Origin: Azospirillum ramasamyi
GTDB taxonomy: Bacteria; Pseudomonadota; Alphaproteobacteria; Azospirillales; Azospirillaceae
Direction: 5' to 3'
Length of the DNA stretch: 64,000 nt
Assembly (NCBI RefSeq): GCF_003233655.1
Contig: NZ_CP029835.1
Span: forward strand, 226,342 to 290,341
Shown here: positions 32,501-39,411 of the stretch, piece after piece
Layout: each line of letters starts with the position of its first letter
Numbering within the stretch: position 1 is the first letter of the stretch
Translations under genes and position numbers: made by a program
Notes under the pieces: generated by a model
The model's database searches: none
What the model was told of the DNA's origin: nothing
Seen by the model: only the letters and a program-made list of their open reading frames with translations

Positions 32501-33126
32501 CCGGCCGGCTGCCGGAACTGCGGGAGCGCTACCGCCGGGTGACCCTGCTGCGTCACGACCACGGATTCCGGCCCGACGGTCCGCGTTGGGCGCCGGCGAT
32601 CCAGCGGCGGCGGCGGGAGGTGCTGGCCCGCGCGCGCAACCGGCTGCTGTCCGGCGCGCTGGGCGACGAGGACTGGGTGCTGTGGCTCGACGCCGATCTG
32701 GTCGATTACCCGCCGGATCTGCTGGCCAGGCTGCTCGCCGCCGGGCGCGACATCGCCGTTCCCCATTGCGTCCTGCCCGACGGGCGGACCTTCGACCTCA
32801 ACAGCTTCCGCCTGGATGGGACGGCGGACGGGACGGCGGCGGGGGAGGAGGATCCGCGCCATCTGGCCGACGGCATCTTCCAGCCGCCGCGCGGCGCCGG
32901 GCGGCGCTACCTGGGCGATTTCGCCGGCGAGGAGGCCGTGCCGCTGCACGGGGTCGGCGGCACGGCCTTGCTGGTCCGTGCGGATCTTCACCGGGAGGGG
33001 CTGTGTTTCCCGCCTTACAGCCATCGCGGCTACATCGAGACGGAAGGGCTGGCGGCGATGGCGCGCGACATGGGCGTCACCGCCTGGGGCCTGCCGGGCC
33101 TGCGCATCGTCCATGCCGATCACTGA
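29539..33126 (+). CDS. Giant multi-domain glycosyltransferase (GT32-like + GT2 + GT4 + Anp1-like)
   Basis: About 1195 residues from ATG 29539; a TTG at 29494 would add 15. Four catalytic modules lie in series. (i) Residues ~8-240, GT32-like: PRLIHQTWKT and the DXD in VYADLDFE. (ii) ~272-530, GT2: LISCLMITRGRSGLLKFAI and the DXD in CQWDDDDLYDP. (iii) ~535-910, GT4: NEPWTAERVAALMTACDAYV and SLHRAEGFGLTVAEAMACGK. (iv) ~938-1190, Anp1/GT62-like: VLVLTPVKDAVAHLPRYLEL, LGFLEGDSRDGTHDWL and WVLWLDADLVDYPPDLL. An Ala/Pro linker separates (iii) and (iv). All four keep their main motifs, so one polypeptide could add several sugars in order. It overlaps the next GT2 gene by 14 bases. Confidence 0.87.
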   Translation: MRPDTCSPIPRLIHQTWKTRDVPPEFQALQRSWTERNPGFTYRFWTDDDIEHFMAEEHPALLPVFRGYAAPIARIDLARYLILRRFGGVYADLDFECLRPIDGLLEGRSFIVGMEPEEHGRLAKAAERGLPRILCPSFLASVPDHPFWDHLLSRLVEARHCRDVLDATGPFLLTRAHAAYEGEGRAAVTVLPPELLYPVTKDDCWSRRLFDPVFWERATRDAYAVHYWEGTWFRGAAERGAGPAAELPRQVAAAMTDGRPEGERPAVARTEGQPLISCLMITRGRSGLLKFAIEGFARQTYPNRELVIVCDSPALPQDDPLERAIRDAACPNIRLIRVRSTSQSGSRPASLTLGELRNIAVDQAAGRYVCQWDDDDLYDPCRLEMQQRVLAATGAQACLLGRWMIWWPAEERLAVSGERDWEGSLLCEKAAMPRYPALRRGEDTPVVEQLRRSARVVRMDLPRLYTYVVHGGNTFTAPHFETHWKMAAARFDGARCRAVLEEMGKRLPVEAYRRMVASRATDAASASGPAGASVDLEVAGHLTAAVGLGSAARGTVTALRASGLPVTAIDLPLDETHPVPLPALPAGTTSEGLAPAAARDAFAVTLIHTNPDALRRALSAPRRDPRLDPRRLLDRFTIGYWAWEASSGIPEPWRACLPLVDEIWVPSTFTAAAVAPHVAVPVIAMPHAVAAPPAPPAFDRQAFGIPDGTVCFLFLFDATSNITRKNPAGLIRAYRTAFPDPESGTLLIVKAKKLSDGERHALEAVAGGRPDIRIVNEPWTAERVAALMTACDAYVSLHRAEGFGLTVAEAMACGKPVIATAYSGTMDITTPDTAYLVPCRLTRLEADDGYYRRGTVWADPDLEEAARLMRRVVSDPEEARAMGARAAARIRTHFSPEAIGARMRDRLAALMPARSAPAPAPVPAAPSPVSGRPGGGAERVLVLTPVKDAVAHLPRYLELLGRLDHDPSRLSLGFLEGDSRDGTHDWLAGRLPELRERYRRVTLLRHDHGFRPDGPRWAPAIQRRRREVLARARNRLLSGALGDEDWVLWLDADLVDYPPDLLARLLAAGRDIAVPHCVLPDGRTFDLNSFRLDGTADGTAAGEEDPRHLADGIFQPPRGAGRRYLGDFAGEEAVPLHGVGGTALLVRADLHREGLCFPPYSHRGYIETEGLAAMARDMGVTAWGLPGLRIVHADH

Positions 33127-34084
33127 CAACCGAAGCATCATGCCGGCCACCAAGCGCCCCGCCGCCGCTGATCCGAGGATCGCGGTCAGCATCGTCGTCT
33201 GCACCCATCGGCGCCCCGAACTGCTCGGCGCCTGCCTGGACAGCCTGATCGGGCAGCGGGTGGGCGGCGGCTCCCCGGACTTCGTTCACGAGATCCTGGT
33301 GATCGACAATTCCGCCCTGGCGGAAGGACGCCCGGTCGTCGAGAGCCGGCAGGCCGCCTTCGCCCTGCGGGGCGTGCCGCTGCGCCATATCCTGGAGGAG
33401 CAGCCCGGCGTCAGCTTTGCCCGCAACCGCGGCGTGGCCGAGGCGGCGGGAGAGCTGATCGCCTTCATCGACGACGACGAGCGGGCCTGCGACGGGTGGC
33501 TGGAGGCGCTGGTGGCGCCCTTCGCCGATCCGGGTGTCGATATGGTTGCCGGTGAGGTCGATCCCGATTTCGGCGCTCATGCCCGTCCGGACTGGCTGAC
33601 CGATGACTTTCTGGCTGTTTTTTCCTGCCACTGGGGCTGGGACACGGAGTCCCGCTTCCTCAAGCCCGGCGAATGGTTCGGCGAAGGCAACTGCGCTTTC
33701 CGCAAGCGGCTGCTGGACGGACGGGGCTTTCCGACCGATGTCGGCCGCAGCGGCGATGGCCTGATGTCGAGCGAGGGCATGCTGTTCACCGCCCTGCGTG
33801 CCGCCGGCGCCACCGTCTATTACGTGCCCGGCGCCCGCGTATCCCACTACATCCATCCTGACCGGCTCGACAAGGCCTGGGTTCTGCGGCGGATGTTCTT
33901 CCAGGGTGTCTCGGACTATATCGCCCACCGTCGTTACGGACTGCGCAAGCTGCCGCAGGACTTCACCCTCAGCCTGGGCAAACTGATAGCATTGGACGTG
34001 CAGATGCTCGATCCAGTCGGCTTGCGGGCAATTGCGGATCTCTACTACCAACTCGGATATGCGGCGGGGTCGAACATGTACTGA
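33113..34084 (+). CDS. Glycosyltransferase family 2
   Basis: About 323 residues; ATG 33113 lies inside the end of the preceding gene, and ATG 33140 is an alternative. The GT-A domain shows VSIVVCTHRRPELLGACLDSL, EQPGVSFARNRGVAEAAGEL and the metal-binding FIDDDERACDGWLEALV. Later GEWFGEGNCAFRKRLL and SSEGMLFTALRAAGATVYYV match the acceptor-side region of the family. A C-terminal helical part (VLRRMFFQGVSDYIAHRRYG) follows. No membrane spans. It is translationally coupled to the giant multi-module glycosyltransferase and probably extends the same glycan. Confidence 0.88.
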   Translation: MPITDNRSIMPATKRPAAADPRIAVSIVVCTHRRPELLGACLDSLIGQRVGGGSPDFVHEILVIDNSALAEGRPVVESRQAAFALRGVPLRHILEEQPGVSFARNRGVAEAAGELIAFIDDDERACDGWLEALVAPFADPGVDMVAGEVDPDFGAHARPDWLTDDFLAVFSCHWGWDTESRFLKPGEWFGEGNCAFRKRLLDGRGFPTDVGRSGDGLMSSEGMLFTALRAAGATVYYVPGARVSHYIHPDRLDKAWVLRRMFFQGVSDYIAHRRYGLRKLPQDFTLSLGKLIALDVQMLDPVGLRAIADLYYQLGYAAGSNMY

Positions 34085-34216
34085 AGCGGCCCGGCCTGCC
34101 GTGGTGTCATATGGAACTGCTTCACCAACGGAGCGGGGATGTCCTGCGCTGAAGCCCCCTTGCAGACGTCTTTCGGCGCCATGGCGGCTGCGTTTTCAAC
34201 GAGGGAAGGGAGGCCG

Positions 34217-35365
34217 ATGGCCATGACCGGCGTCGAACATCGCGTTCTGTACCGCGACCCGCGTTTCTATGCGTCCTTCCCGTCGCTGACCGCAGGGCGG
34301 GACGGTTCGGTGCTGCTGGCCTTCCGGCGCGCGCGCGACCATCGCTGGCTGCGCGGGGCGGCGTACCGGGCGGGAGAGACCGGGTTCAATCATGTCGACC
34401 ATCTCGATTCCCGCTCCCAGACCGTCCTGCTGCGGCTCGGCCCCGATGCGGAACCGCTGGGGGAGGCAACCGCCCTGCCCCCCGACCCGCAGGCGGCCGA
34501 CCAGGACGCCAGCCTGCTCAGCTTGCGCGACGGCCGCATCCTGCTGACCGGATTCCGCTGGTACCCTGTGCCGGCGGCCGACGGCGAGGCGCTGCGCGCG
34601 CTGGGATTCGGGCTGGCGGGAAGCCCGCTGAAGACTGGAGACCTCTACCTGTTCTGGGGCGGCTACAGCCGGCACAGCGACGATGACGGGCGCAGCTGGA
34701 CCCCGCACCGCGACCTTCCCCCCCTGCCCGGCCATCCCGACATCGTGCCGGGCCAGCGGCCCTTCCACGGCGGGGCGGTGCGCGGCCGGGCGGTGGAGGC
34801 GCCGGACGGCACCATCCTGCAGACCGGCTACACCCACCACCCCTCCACCGGCACCTATGCCAGCCATCTCTTCGCCTCCACCGACCGGGGGGAGAGCTGG
34901 GCGCACCGGGCGATCATCGCCATCGATCCCGAGGCCAGGGCCGGATTCTGCGAGACGGCGCTGCATCTGGACGCCGACGGCGTGCTGCACGCCTTCCACC
35001 GCACCACCGGGCTGGACGACCATCTGGCGACCTCGCGCTCGACCGATCTCGGCCACAGCTGGGAACCATGGCGGCGCCATGCGGTGGTCGGCCATCCCTA
35101 TGATCCCTGCCCGCTGCCGGACGGCCGGCTGCTGCTGGTCGGCGGCTACCGCCATGCGCCCTACGGCGTGCGCGCCCGCATCTACGATCCCCGCCGCCAG
35201 CAGCCGGACGAGGTGCCGGAGATGGTTCTGCGCGACGACGGGCCGGCGCCGGACCTGGGCTATCCCTGGGCGGCGGTGCTGCCGGACGGGCGCGTCATGG
35301 TCGCCTATTACATCTGCGATGCCACCGGCTTGCGCGGGATCGAGGCGACGCTGTTCCGGCCCTGA
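34217..35365 (+). CDS. Sialidase-fold (BNR/Asp-box) protein
   Basis: About 382 residues from ATG 34217; GGAGG at 34209-34213 fits the ATG at 34223 at least as well. Three Asp-box motifs are clear (SDDDGRSW, STDRGESW, STDLGHSW), typical of the six-bladed sialidase propeller. A FPSLTAGRDGSVLLAFRRARDH opening carries the arginine region of the fold, and GTILQTGYT and GRLLLVGGYR mark further blades. There is no signal peptide, so it acts in the cytoplasm or is exported without Sec. The family includes sialidases, but many members act on other sugars or are not enzymes. It sits between glycosyltransferase genes and a Rieske oxygenase, suggesting a role on a nonulosonic-type or other surface glycan (inference). 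Confidence 0.82.
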   Translation: MAMTGVEHRVLYRDPRFYASFPSLTAGRDGSVLLAFRRARDHRWLRGAAYRAGETGFNHVDHLDSRSQTVLLRLGPDAEPLGEATALPPDPQAADQDASLLSLRDGRILLTGFRWYPVPAADGEALRALGFGLAGSPLKTGDLYLFWGGYSRHSDDDGRSWTPHRDLPPLPGHPDIVPGQRPFHGGAVRGRAVEAPDGTILQTGYTHHPSTGTYASHLFASTDRGESWAHRAIIAIDPEARAGFCETALHLDADGVLHAFHRTTGLDDHLATSRSTDLGHSWEPWRRHAVVGHPYDPCPLPDGRLLLVGGYRHAPYGVRARIYDPRRQQPDEVPEMVLRDDGPAPDLGYPWAAVLPDGRVMVAYYICDATGLRGIEATLFRP

Positions 35366-35395
35366 CGGTGCTTGAGCCCTGCGACCCGCTGCACC

Positions 35396-36568
35396 ATGGA
35401 CCGGGCGGCGGGGAGCGGGCTACCCTTCGGCCCCATGGAAAAGTCCCCGCCCTTCGCTCCGGCGAAAGCCGTTCCCGGCATCCCGCCCGCCGCCTATCAC
35501 GACCCGGAGATCCTCCGGGCGGAGGAGGAGCGGGTCTTCCGCCGCTGCTGGATCTTCGCCGGCTTCACCGACGACCTCGCCCGGCCCAACGACTATCTCA
35601 CCCGGCGCATCGGCGGGCTGGACGTGCTGGTGCAGAATTTCGACGGGGAGCTGCGGGGCTTCCGCAATGTCTGCACCCACCGCTTCGCCCTGATCCACCG
35701 GGCGCCGCGCGGCAACGGCATGCTGCGCTGCGGCTATCACGGCTGGACCTTCGACCGCGACGGCGTGCCCTACGGCATCCCCGGCAACGAGGCGAATTTC
35801 GGCCTGGACCGGGAGGGCCGCTGCGGCCGGGCCCTGACGCCGGTGGCGGTGGGGGTGTGCGGCCGCTTCGTCTTCCTGCGGGTGGCGGCGGAGGGGCCGG
35901 ATCTCGACGACTGGCTGGGCGTCTACGGCGACGTGCTGCGCCATGCCTCGGAAATCTTCGTCCGCCCCTTCGACGAGCGGTCGGTGGAGTGGGCCGCCAA
36001 CTGGAAGATGGGGGTGGAGAGCGTGCTGGAGGTCTACCACGCCGACCTCACCCACCCCACCACCTTCCGCAAGCTGGTGAAGGGCGACTGGCGCTGCGAT
36101 TACGACGGCGCCCATTCCCGCGGCGTGACCGGCGTGTCGGACAAGAGCGCGCGCTGGTGGGACGGCGTGTCGGAGCGGCTGGGCTTCCGCCCCAGCACGG
36201 CTTTGCGCGAGTACGACCACCTGCACATCTTCCCCAACCTGGAGATCGGCTTCACCCGCGGCGCGGTGATGAGCGTCCAGACCTATGACCCGCTTGGCCC
36301 CGACCGCTGCGCGTTGAACCTCCGGCTGTTCCTGGCCGATCCGGACGGCGATGCCGATGGCAAAGCTGGCAGGGGCGGCCCCGCCGCCCGCCGCCTGATC
36401 GAGGAGGGCGCGCGCGACCTCAACGTCGCCCTGCTGCGCGAGGACCAGGAGGCCTCGGAACTGGCCTTCCGCGGCTGCCGCCAGACGGAACGCCCCGCCC
36501 TGCTCGGCCTGAACGAGGAGCGCATCCAGCAGTTCCACGCGGTATGGCGGGGGATGATGGGGGTGTAG
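35396..36568 (+). CDS. Rieske non-heme iron oxygenase alpha subunit
   Basis: About 390 residues. The longest frame starts at TTG 35372, and ATG 35396 or 35435 are more likely. The Rieske [2Fe-2S] site is complete: CTHRFALIH followed 15 residues on by CGYHGWTFD. The mononuclear iron site reads NWKMGVESVLEVYHADLTH, with two His and a Glu just before Tyr-His, as in choline and carnitine monooxygenases, where Glu replaces the bridging Asp of aromatic dioxygenases. That suggests monooxygenation or N-dealkylation rather than aromatic ring dihydroxylation. No reductase or ferredoxin partner gene is nearby, so electrons must come from elsewhere. It lies in a sugar-modification neighbourhood, with a short gap after the sialidase-fold gene. 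Confidence 0.87.
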   Translation: MDRAAGSGLPFGPMEKSPPFAPAKAVPGIPPAAYHDPEILRAEEERVFRRCWIFAGFTDDLARPNDYLTRRIGGLDVLVQNFDGELRGFRNVCTHRFALIHRAPRGNGMLRCGYHGWTFDRDGVPYGIPGNEANFGLDREGRCGRALTPVAVGVCGRFVFLRVAAEGPDLDDWLGVYGDVLRHASEIFVRPFDERSVEWAANWKMGVESVLEVYHADLTHPTTFRKLVKGDWRCDYDGAHSRGVTGVSDKSARWWDGVSERLGFRPSTALREYDHLHIFPNLEIGFTRGAVMSVQTYDPLGPDRCALNLRLFLADPDGDADGKAGRGGPAARRLIEEGARDLNVALLREDQEASELAFRGCRQTERPALLGLNEERIQQFHAVWRGMMGV

Positions 36569-36657
36569 TGGCGTTACGGCTGCTTCGCGGCCGGCGGGAT
36601 CGCGGACGAAGCGGGATTCTGCTTGTCGGCCTCCTTGCGCAGAGGGCATCAAGCCCC

Positions 36658-37221
36658 CTATCGCCACTCCCGCCCGTCCATGTCCCGGTAGACCCCGAAC
36701 CGGTCGCGCACCGCCAGCCAGTCCTCGGCCAGCATTTCGAAGATGTGCAGGTCGATCTCCTGCCCGTCCTTCACCACCTGGCGCTTCAGCACGCCGACCG
36801 GGCGGTAGCCGATCATCGGCTGGCCCTTCAGCAGGCGGGGGCTGTTGGTGCCCAGGATGTGGTTCACCACCTTGCGCAGCCCCATCGTGAAGAAGACGTG
36901 GTTCAGCATGTAGGCGAAGTTCAGCGGGGCCGCGCCCATCCGCCCGGCCCGCTCGCCCATCAGCACGCCGAAGGTGGCGATCCGCCATTCCGGCTCGGTG
37001 ATGGTGATGGAGACATGGCCGGCCGGCACGCCGTCGACGCAGAGGATGCGGTGGACATAATCGTCGCGCTCCGCGCAGCGCCGTAGCCACGCCTTCTGCC
37101 GCTCGACGTCGTAAGCCACGGCGCTCAGCATCTGGCCGGCGATGTCGGGCCGGGTGCGCCAGTCGAGCAGCAGTTGGGCGTGTTCCTCCGTCGGCTCGAT
37201 GAAGGTCAGGGAGCCGCTCAT
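36658..37221 (-). CDS. GNAT N-acetyltransferase, PseH-like
   Basis: 187 residues. The GNAT fold is visible from LTFIEPTEEHAQLLLDWRTRPDI through VPAGHVSITITEPEWRIATFGVLMGE, ending in a FGVYRDMDGREWR tail. The pattern LLLDWRTRPDIAGQML and a bulky aromatic acceptor side are those of PseH, which acetylates the 4-amino group of UDP-4-amino-4,6-dideoxy-L-AltNAc, the step after PseC. The conventional Q/RxxGxG/A acetyl-CoA loop is weak, as in PseH. pseB and pseC are at the left edge of the window, which supports the assignment, but a different amino-sugar N-acetyltransferase is possible. It is the second gene of a minus-strand pair with the SDR gene 46 bases upstream. Confidence 0.7.
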   Translation of the reverse strand: MSGSLTFIEPTEEHAQLLLDWRTRPDIAGQMLSAVAYDVERQKAWLRRCAERDDYVHRILCVDGVPAGHVSITITEPEWRIATFGVLMGERAGRMGAAPLNFAYMLNHVFFTMGLRKVVNHILGTNSPRLLKGQPMIGYRPVGVLKRQVVKDGQEIDLHIFEMLAEDWLAVRDRFGVYRDMDGREWR

Positions 37222-37267
37222 GCCAGGGCTCCCGATCCCGTCCGATTGGGATGGCGCATCGCGGGCC

Positions 37268-38047
37268 TCAGGCGGTGCGGCCGCCGTCCACCGTGACGAT
37301 GGACCCGGTCATCCAGCGGCTGGTGTCGGCGAGCAGATAGGCGATCATGTGGGCGATGTCGTCGGGATGGCCGAAGCCGAGAGGCTGCAGCGTGCGCAGA
37401 TGCTCGTACTGCTCGGCGGTCAGCTTCTGCTTGCCGCGCTCGATCAGCTCGGTTTCGACGATGGAGGGGACGACGCAGTTGACGCGGATGCCGTCGCTCA
37501 GCAGCTCCACCGCCAGCCCCTTGGTGGCGGCGATGATGCCGCCCTTGCTGGCGGCATAGACGACGTTGCCCGGCGAGGCCGCCGTCGCGGCGGTGGAGGA
37601 GATCAGCGCCATCGCCGCCCGCTCGGCATGGCAGCCCTTCTGCCGCAGCCCGCGGGCGAGCGCGAGGGCGCTGCCCAGGTTGGCCCGCATCACCTCGTCG
37701 AAGAAGGCGGCGGAGAAGATGCGGATCGGCCGCAGCGTCTGGATGCCGGCGCAATGGGCGATGCCGTCGAAGGGCGCGTCATCGGCGCACAGCCCCTTCA
37801 TCCAGCCCGGCACGGCTTCCAGATCCGACAGGTCGAAGGGGGCGATGGCGTGGTCGTCTCCCTCCAGCTTGTCGGCTGTCCCGGCCAGCCGTTCCTCGTC
37901 GCGGCCGTTCAGCACCAGCCTTGCGCCCAGCTTCGCCAGCACCACCGCCGTCGCCCGGCCGATCCCGGCCGACGCCCCGGTCACCAGGATGCGGCGGCCG
38001 GTCAGGTCCATGGGGTTGTAGGCGGCCGGGTTGTGGGCGGCTGTCAT
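37268..38047 (-). CDS. Short-chain dehydrogenase/reductase (FabG-like)
   Basis: About 259 residues from ATG 38047. The cofactor motif is TGASAGIG (residues 24-31) and the catalytic set is Ser150/151, Tyr164 and Lys168 (YAASK). RVNCVVPSIVETE after it and MTGSIVTVDGG at the end match classical SDRs such as 3-oxoacyl-ACP reductases. It is transcribed away from a FabH-like synthase gene about 250 bases to the right and just upstream of a PseH-like acetyltransferase. Reduction of a 3-oxoacyl chain made by the synthase would fit, giving a hydroxyacyl group for a sugar. A sugar reductase role is also possible. Confidence 0.85.
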   Translation of the reverse strand: MTAAHNPAAYNPMDLTGRRILVTGASAGIGRATAVVLAKLGARLVLNGRDEERLAGTADKLEGDDHAIAPFDLSDLEAVPGWMKGLCADDAPFDGIAHCAGIQTLRPIRIFSAAFFDEVMRANLGSALALARGLRQKGCHAERAAMALISSTAATAASPGNVVYAASKGGIIAATKGLAVELLSDGIRVNCVVPSIVETELIERGKQKLTAEQYEHLRTLQPLGFGHPDDIAHMIAYLLADTSRWMTGSIVTVDGGRTA

Positions 38048-38299
38048 GGCGGGAAATCCAGGTTGGTGGCGTGTCGGGACGCGGACCATAGCACAGGCGC
38101 GACACGCTCCCGGCTGCGGCTTTTTCGATGGATGACGGATGGTGCCCGGCCGGAGGTGCAGTCTTCTGCAATTGTCCGAAATCAACCTTCCGGAAACCAA
38201 TCCGGCGCCACTGTGCGCTATGGTGTGCGCTATGGTGCCGGCCACCGATTTCCCAAAAGGCCCCCACCGGGCCGCGAACACGCGAAGGACAGGACAGCC

Positions 38300-39394
38300 A
38301 TGAAGGCCATCATCGACGGCATCCGGATCGCCGGCCTGCGCGCGGTGGTGCCGCCCCAGCGCCATTCCTTCGTCGAGGATCCCGGCATGTTCACGGTGGA
38401 GGAGGCGAAGAAGCTGGCCGCCACCATCGGCGTCCAGGAGCGCCGCGTGCTGCCGCCGCCCTATTGCGCGTCCGACCTCTGCCTTGCCGCGGCGGAAGGG
38501 CTGATGCAACAGCTGGACTGGGATCCGGCGACGGTGGAGGTGCTGGTCTTCGTCTCGCAGGACGCCGATTACGTGCTGCCGGCCACCGCCTGCATCATGC
38601 AGCACCGGCTGGGGCTGCCGACCAGTGCGGCGGCCTTCGACGTGCCGCTGGGCTGCTCGGGCTATGTCTACGGCCTGTGGATCGCGGCGAAGCTGCTGGG
38701 CGGATCGACGGCCAAACGGGCATTGGTCCTGTGCGGCGACAACGCCACCCGTCACCTGCATCCTGAAGACCGCGCCACCCTGCCCCTGTTCGGCGATGCC
38801 GGATCGGCCACCGCGCTGGAGGTCGACGCGTCGGCCCCGCCGATTCCGGTGGTGATCGGCACCGACGGCGCCGGCGCGCCGCACATCTTCGTCAAGGCCG
38901 GCGGCAAGCGCCATTGCCTGATCCCGCCGGTCGGCACCGCCGGACGGATCGCCGACGAGGAGGCCGCCGCCCAGCTGGAGCGCGACTCGCGCCTTACCCT
39001 GAACGGGGCGGAGGTGTTCTCCTTCACGCTGCGCGCCGTGCCGCCGCTGCTGCGTGAGGCGATGGAGCATGCCGGCACCGACGTCGAGGGCATCGACCGC
39101 TTCGTCCTGCACCAGGCCAACGCCTTCATGCTGGAGCATCTGCGCAAGCGCGTGAAGGCGCCGGCCGACAGGTTCGTCATCGACATGCAGGGCTTCGGCA
39201 ACACCAGCTCCGCCTCCATCCCGCTGGCGATCTGCCACAGCATGGGCGCCCAGCTGGCGGCCGGGCCGGTGAAGACGCTGATGGCCGGATTCGGGGTGGG
39301 CTGGTCCTGGGGCGCGATGGTGGCGGAGCTGGGACCGATGCCGGAGCCGCAGGTGGTGGATTTGCCCGACGGCTATCCGGTGCTGGCGGTGTGA
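38300..39394 (+). CDS. 3-oxoacyl-ACP synthase III (FabH-like ketoacyl synthase)
   Basis: About 364 residues from ATG 38300, with AGGAC upstream. The thiolase-fold catalytic triad is intact: Cys119 (DVPLGCSGYVYG), His271 (FVLHQANAFM) and Asn301 (GFGNTSSASIP). The length is above the usual ~320, because of a longer N-terminal part and a loop around 185-215. It is more diverged than the housekeeping FabH, and similar enzymes occur in polysaccharide loci, where they make short acyl chains attached to amino sugars. The nearby SDR, PseH-like GNAT and Rieske oxygenase suggest acyl-group tailoring of a sugar. No acyl-carrier protein gene is in the window. Confidence 0.86.
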   Translation: MKAIIDGIRIAGLRAVVPPQRHSFVEDPGMFTVEEAKKLAATIGVQERRVLPPPYCASDLCLAAAEGLMQQLDWDPATVEVLVFVSQDADYVLPATACIMQHRLGLPTSAAAFDVPLGCSGYVYGLWIAAKLLGGSTAKRALVLCGDNATRHLHPEDRATLPLFGDAGSATALEVDASAPPIPVVIGTDGAGAPHIFVKAGGKRHCLIPPVGTAGRIADEEAAAQLERDSRLTLNGAEVFSFTLRAVPPLLREAMEHAGTDVEGIDRFVLHQANAFMLEHLRKRVKAPADRFVIDMQGFGNTSSASIPLAICHSMGAQLAAGPVKTLMAGFGVGWSWGAMVAELGPMPEPQVVDLPDGYPVLAV

Positions 39395-39411
39395 GACGGC
39401 ATGGCCTTGCG

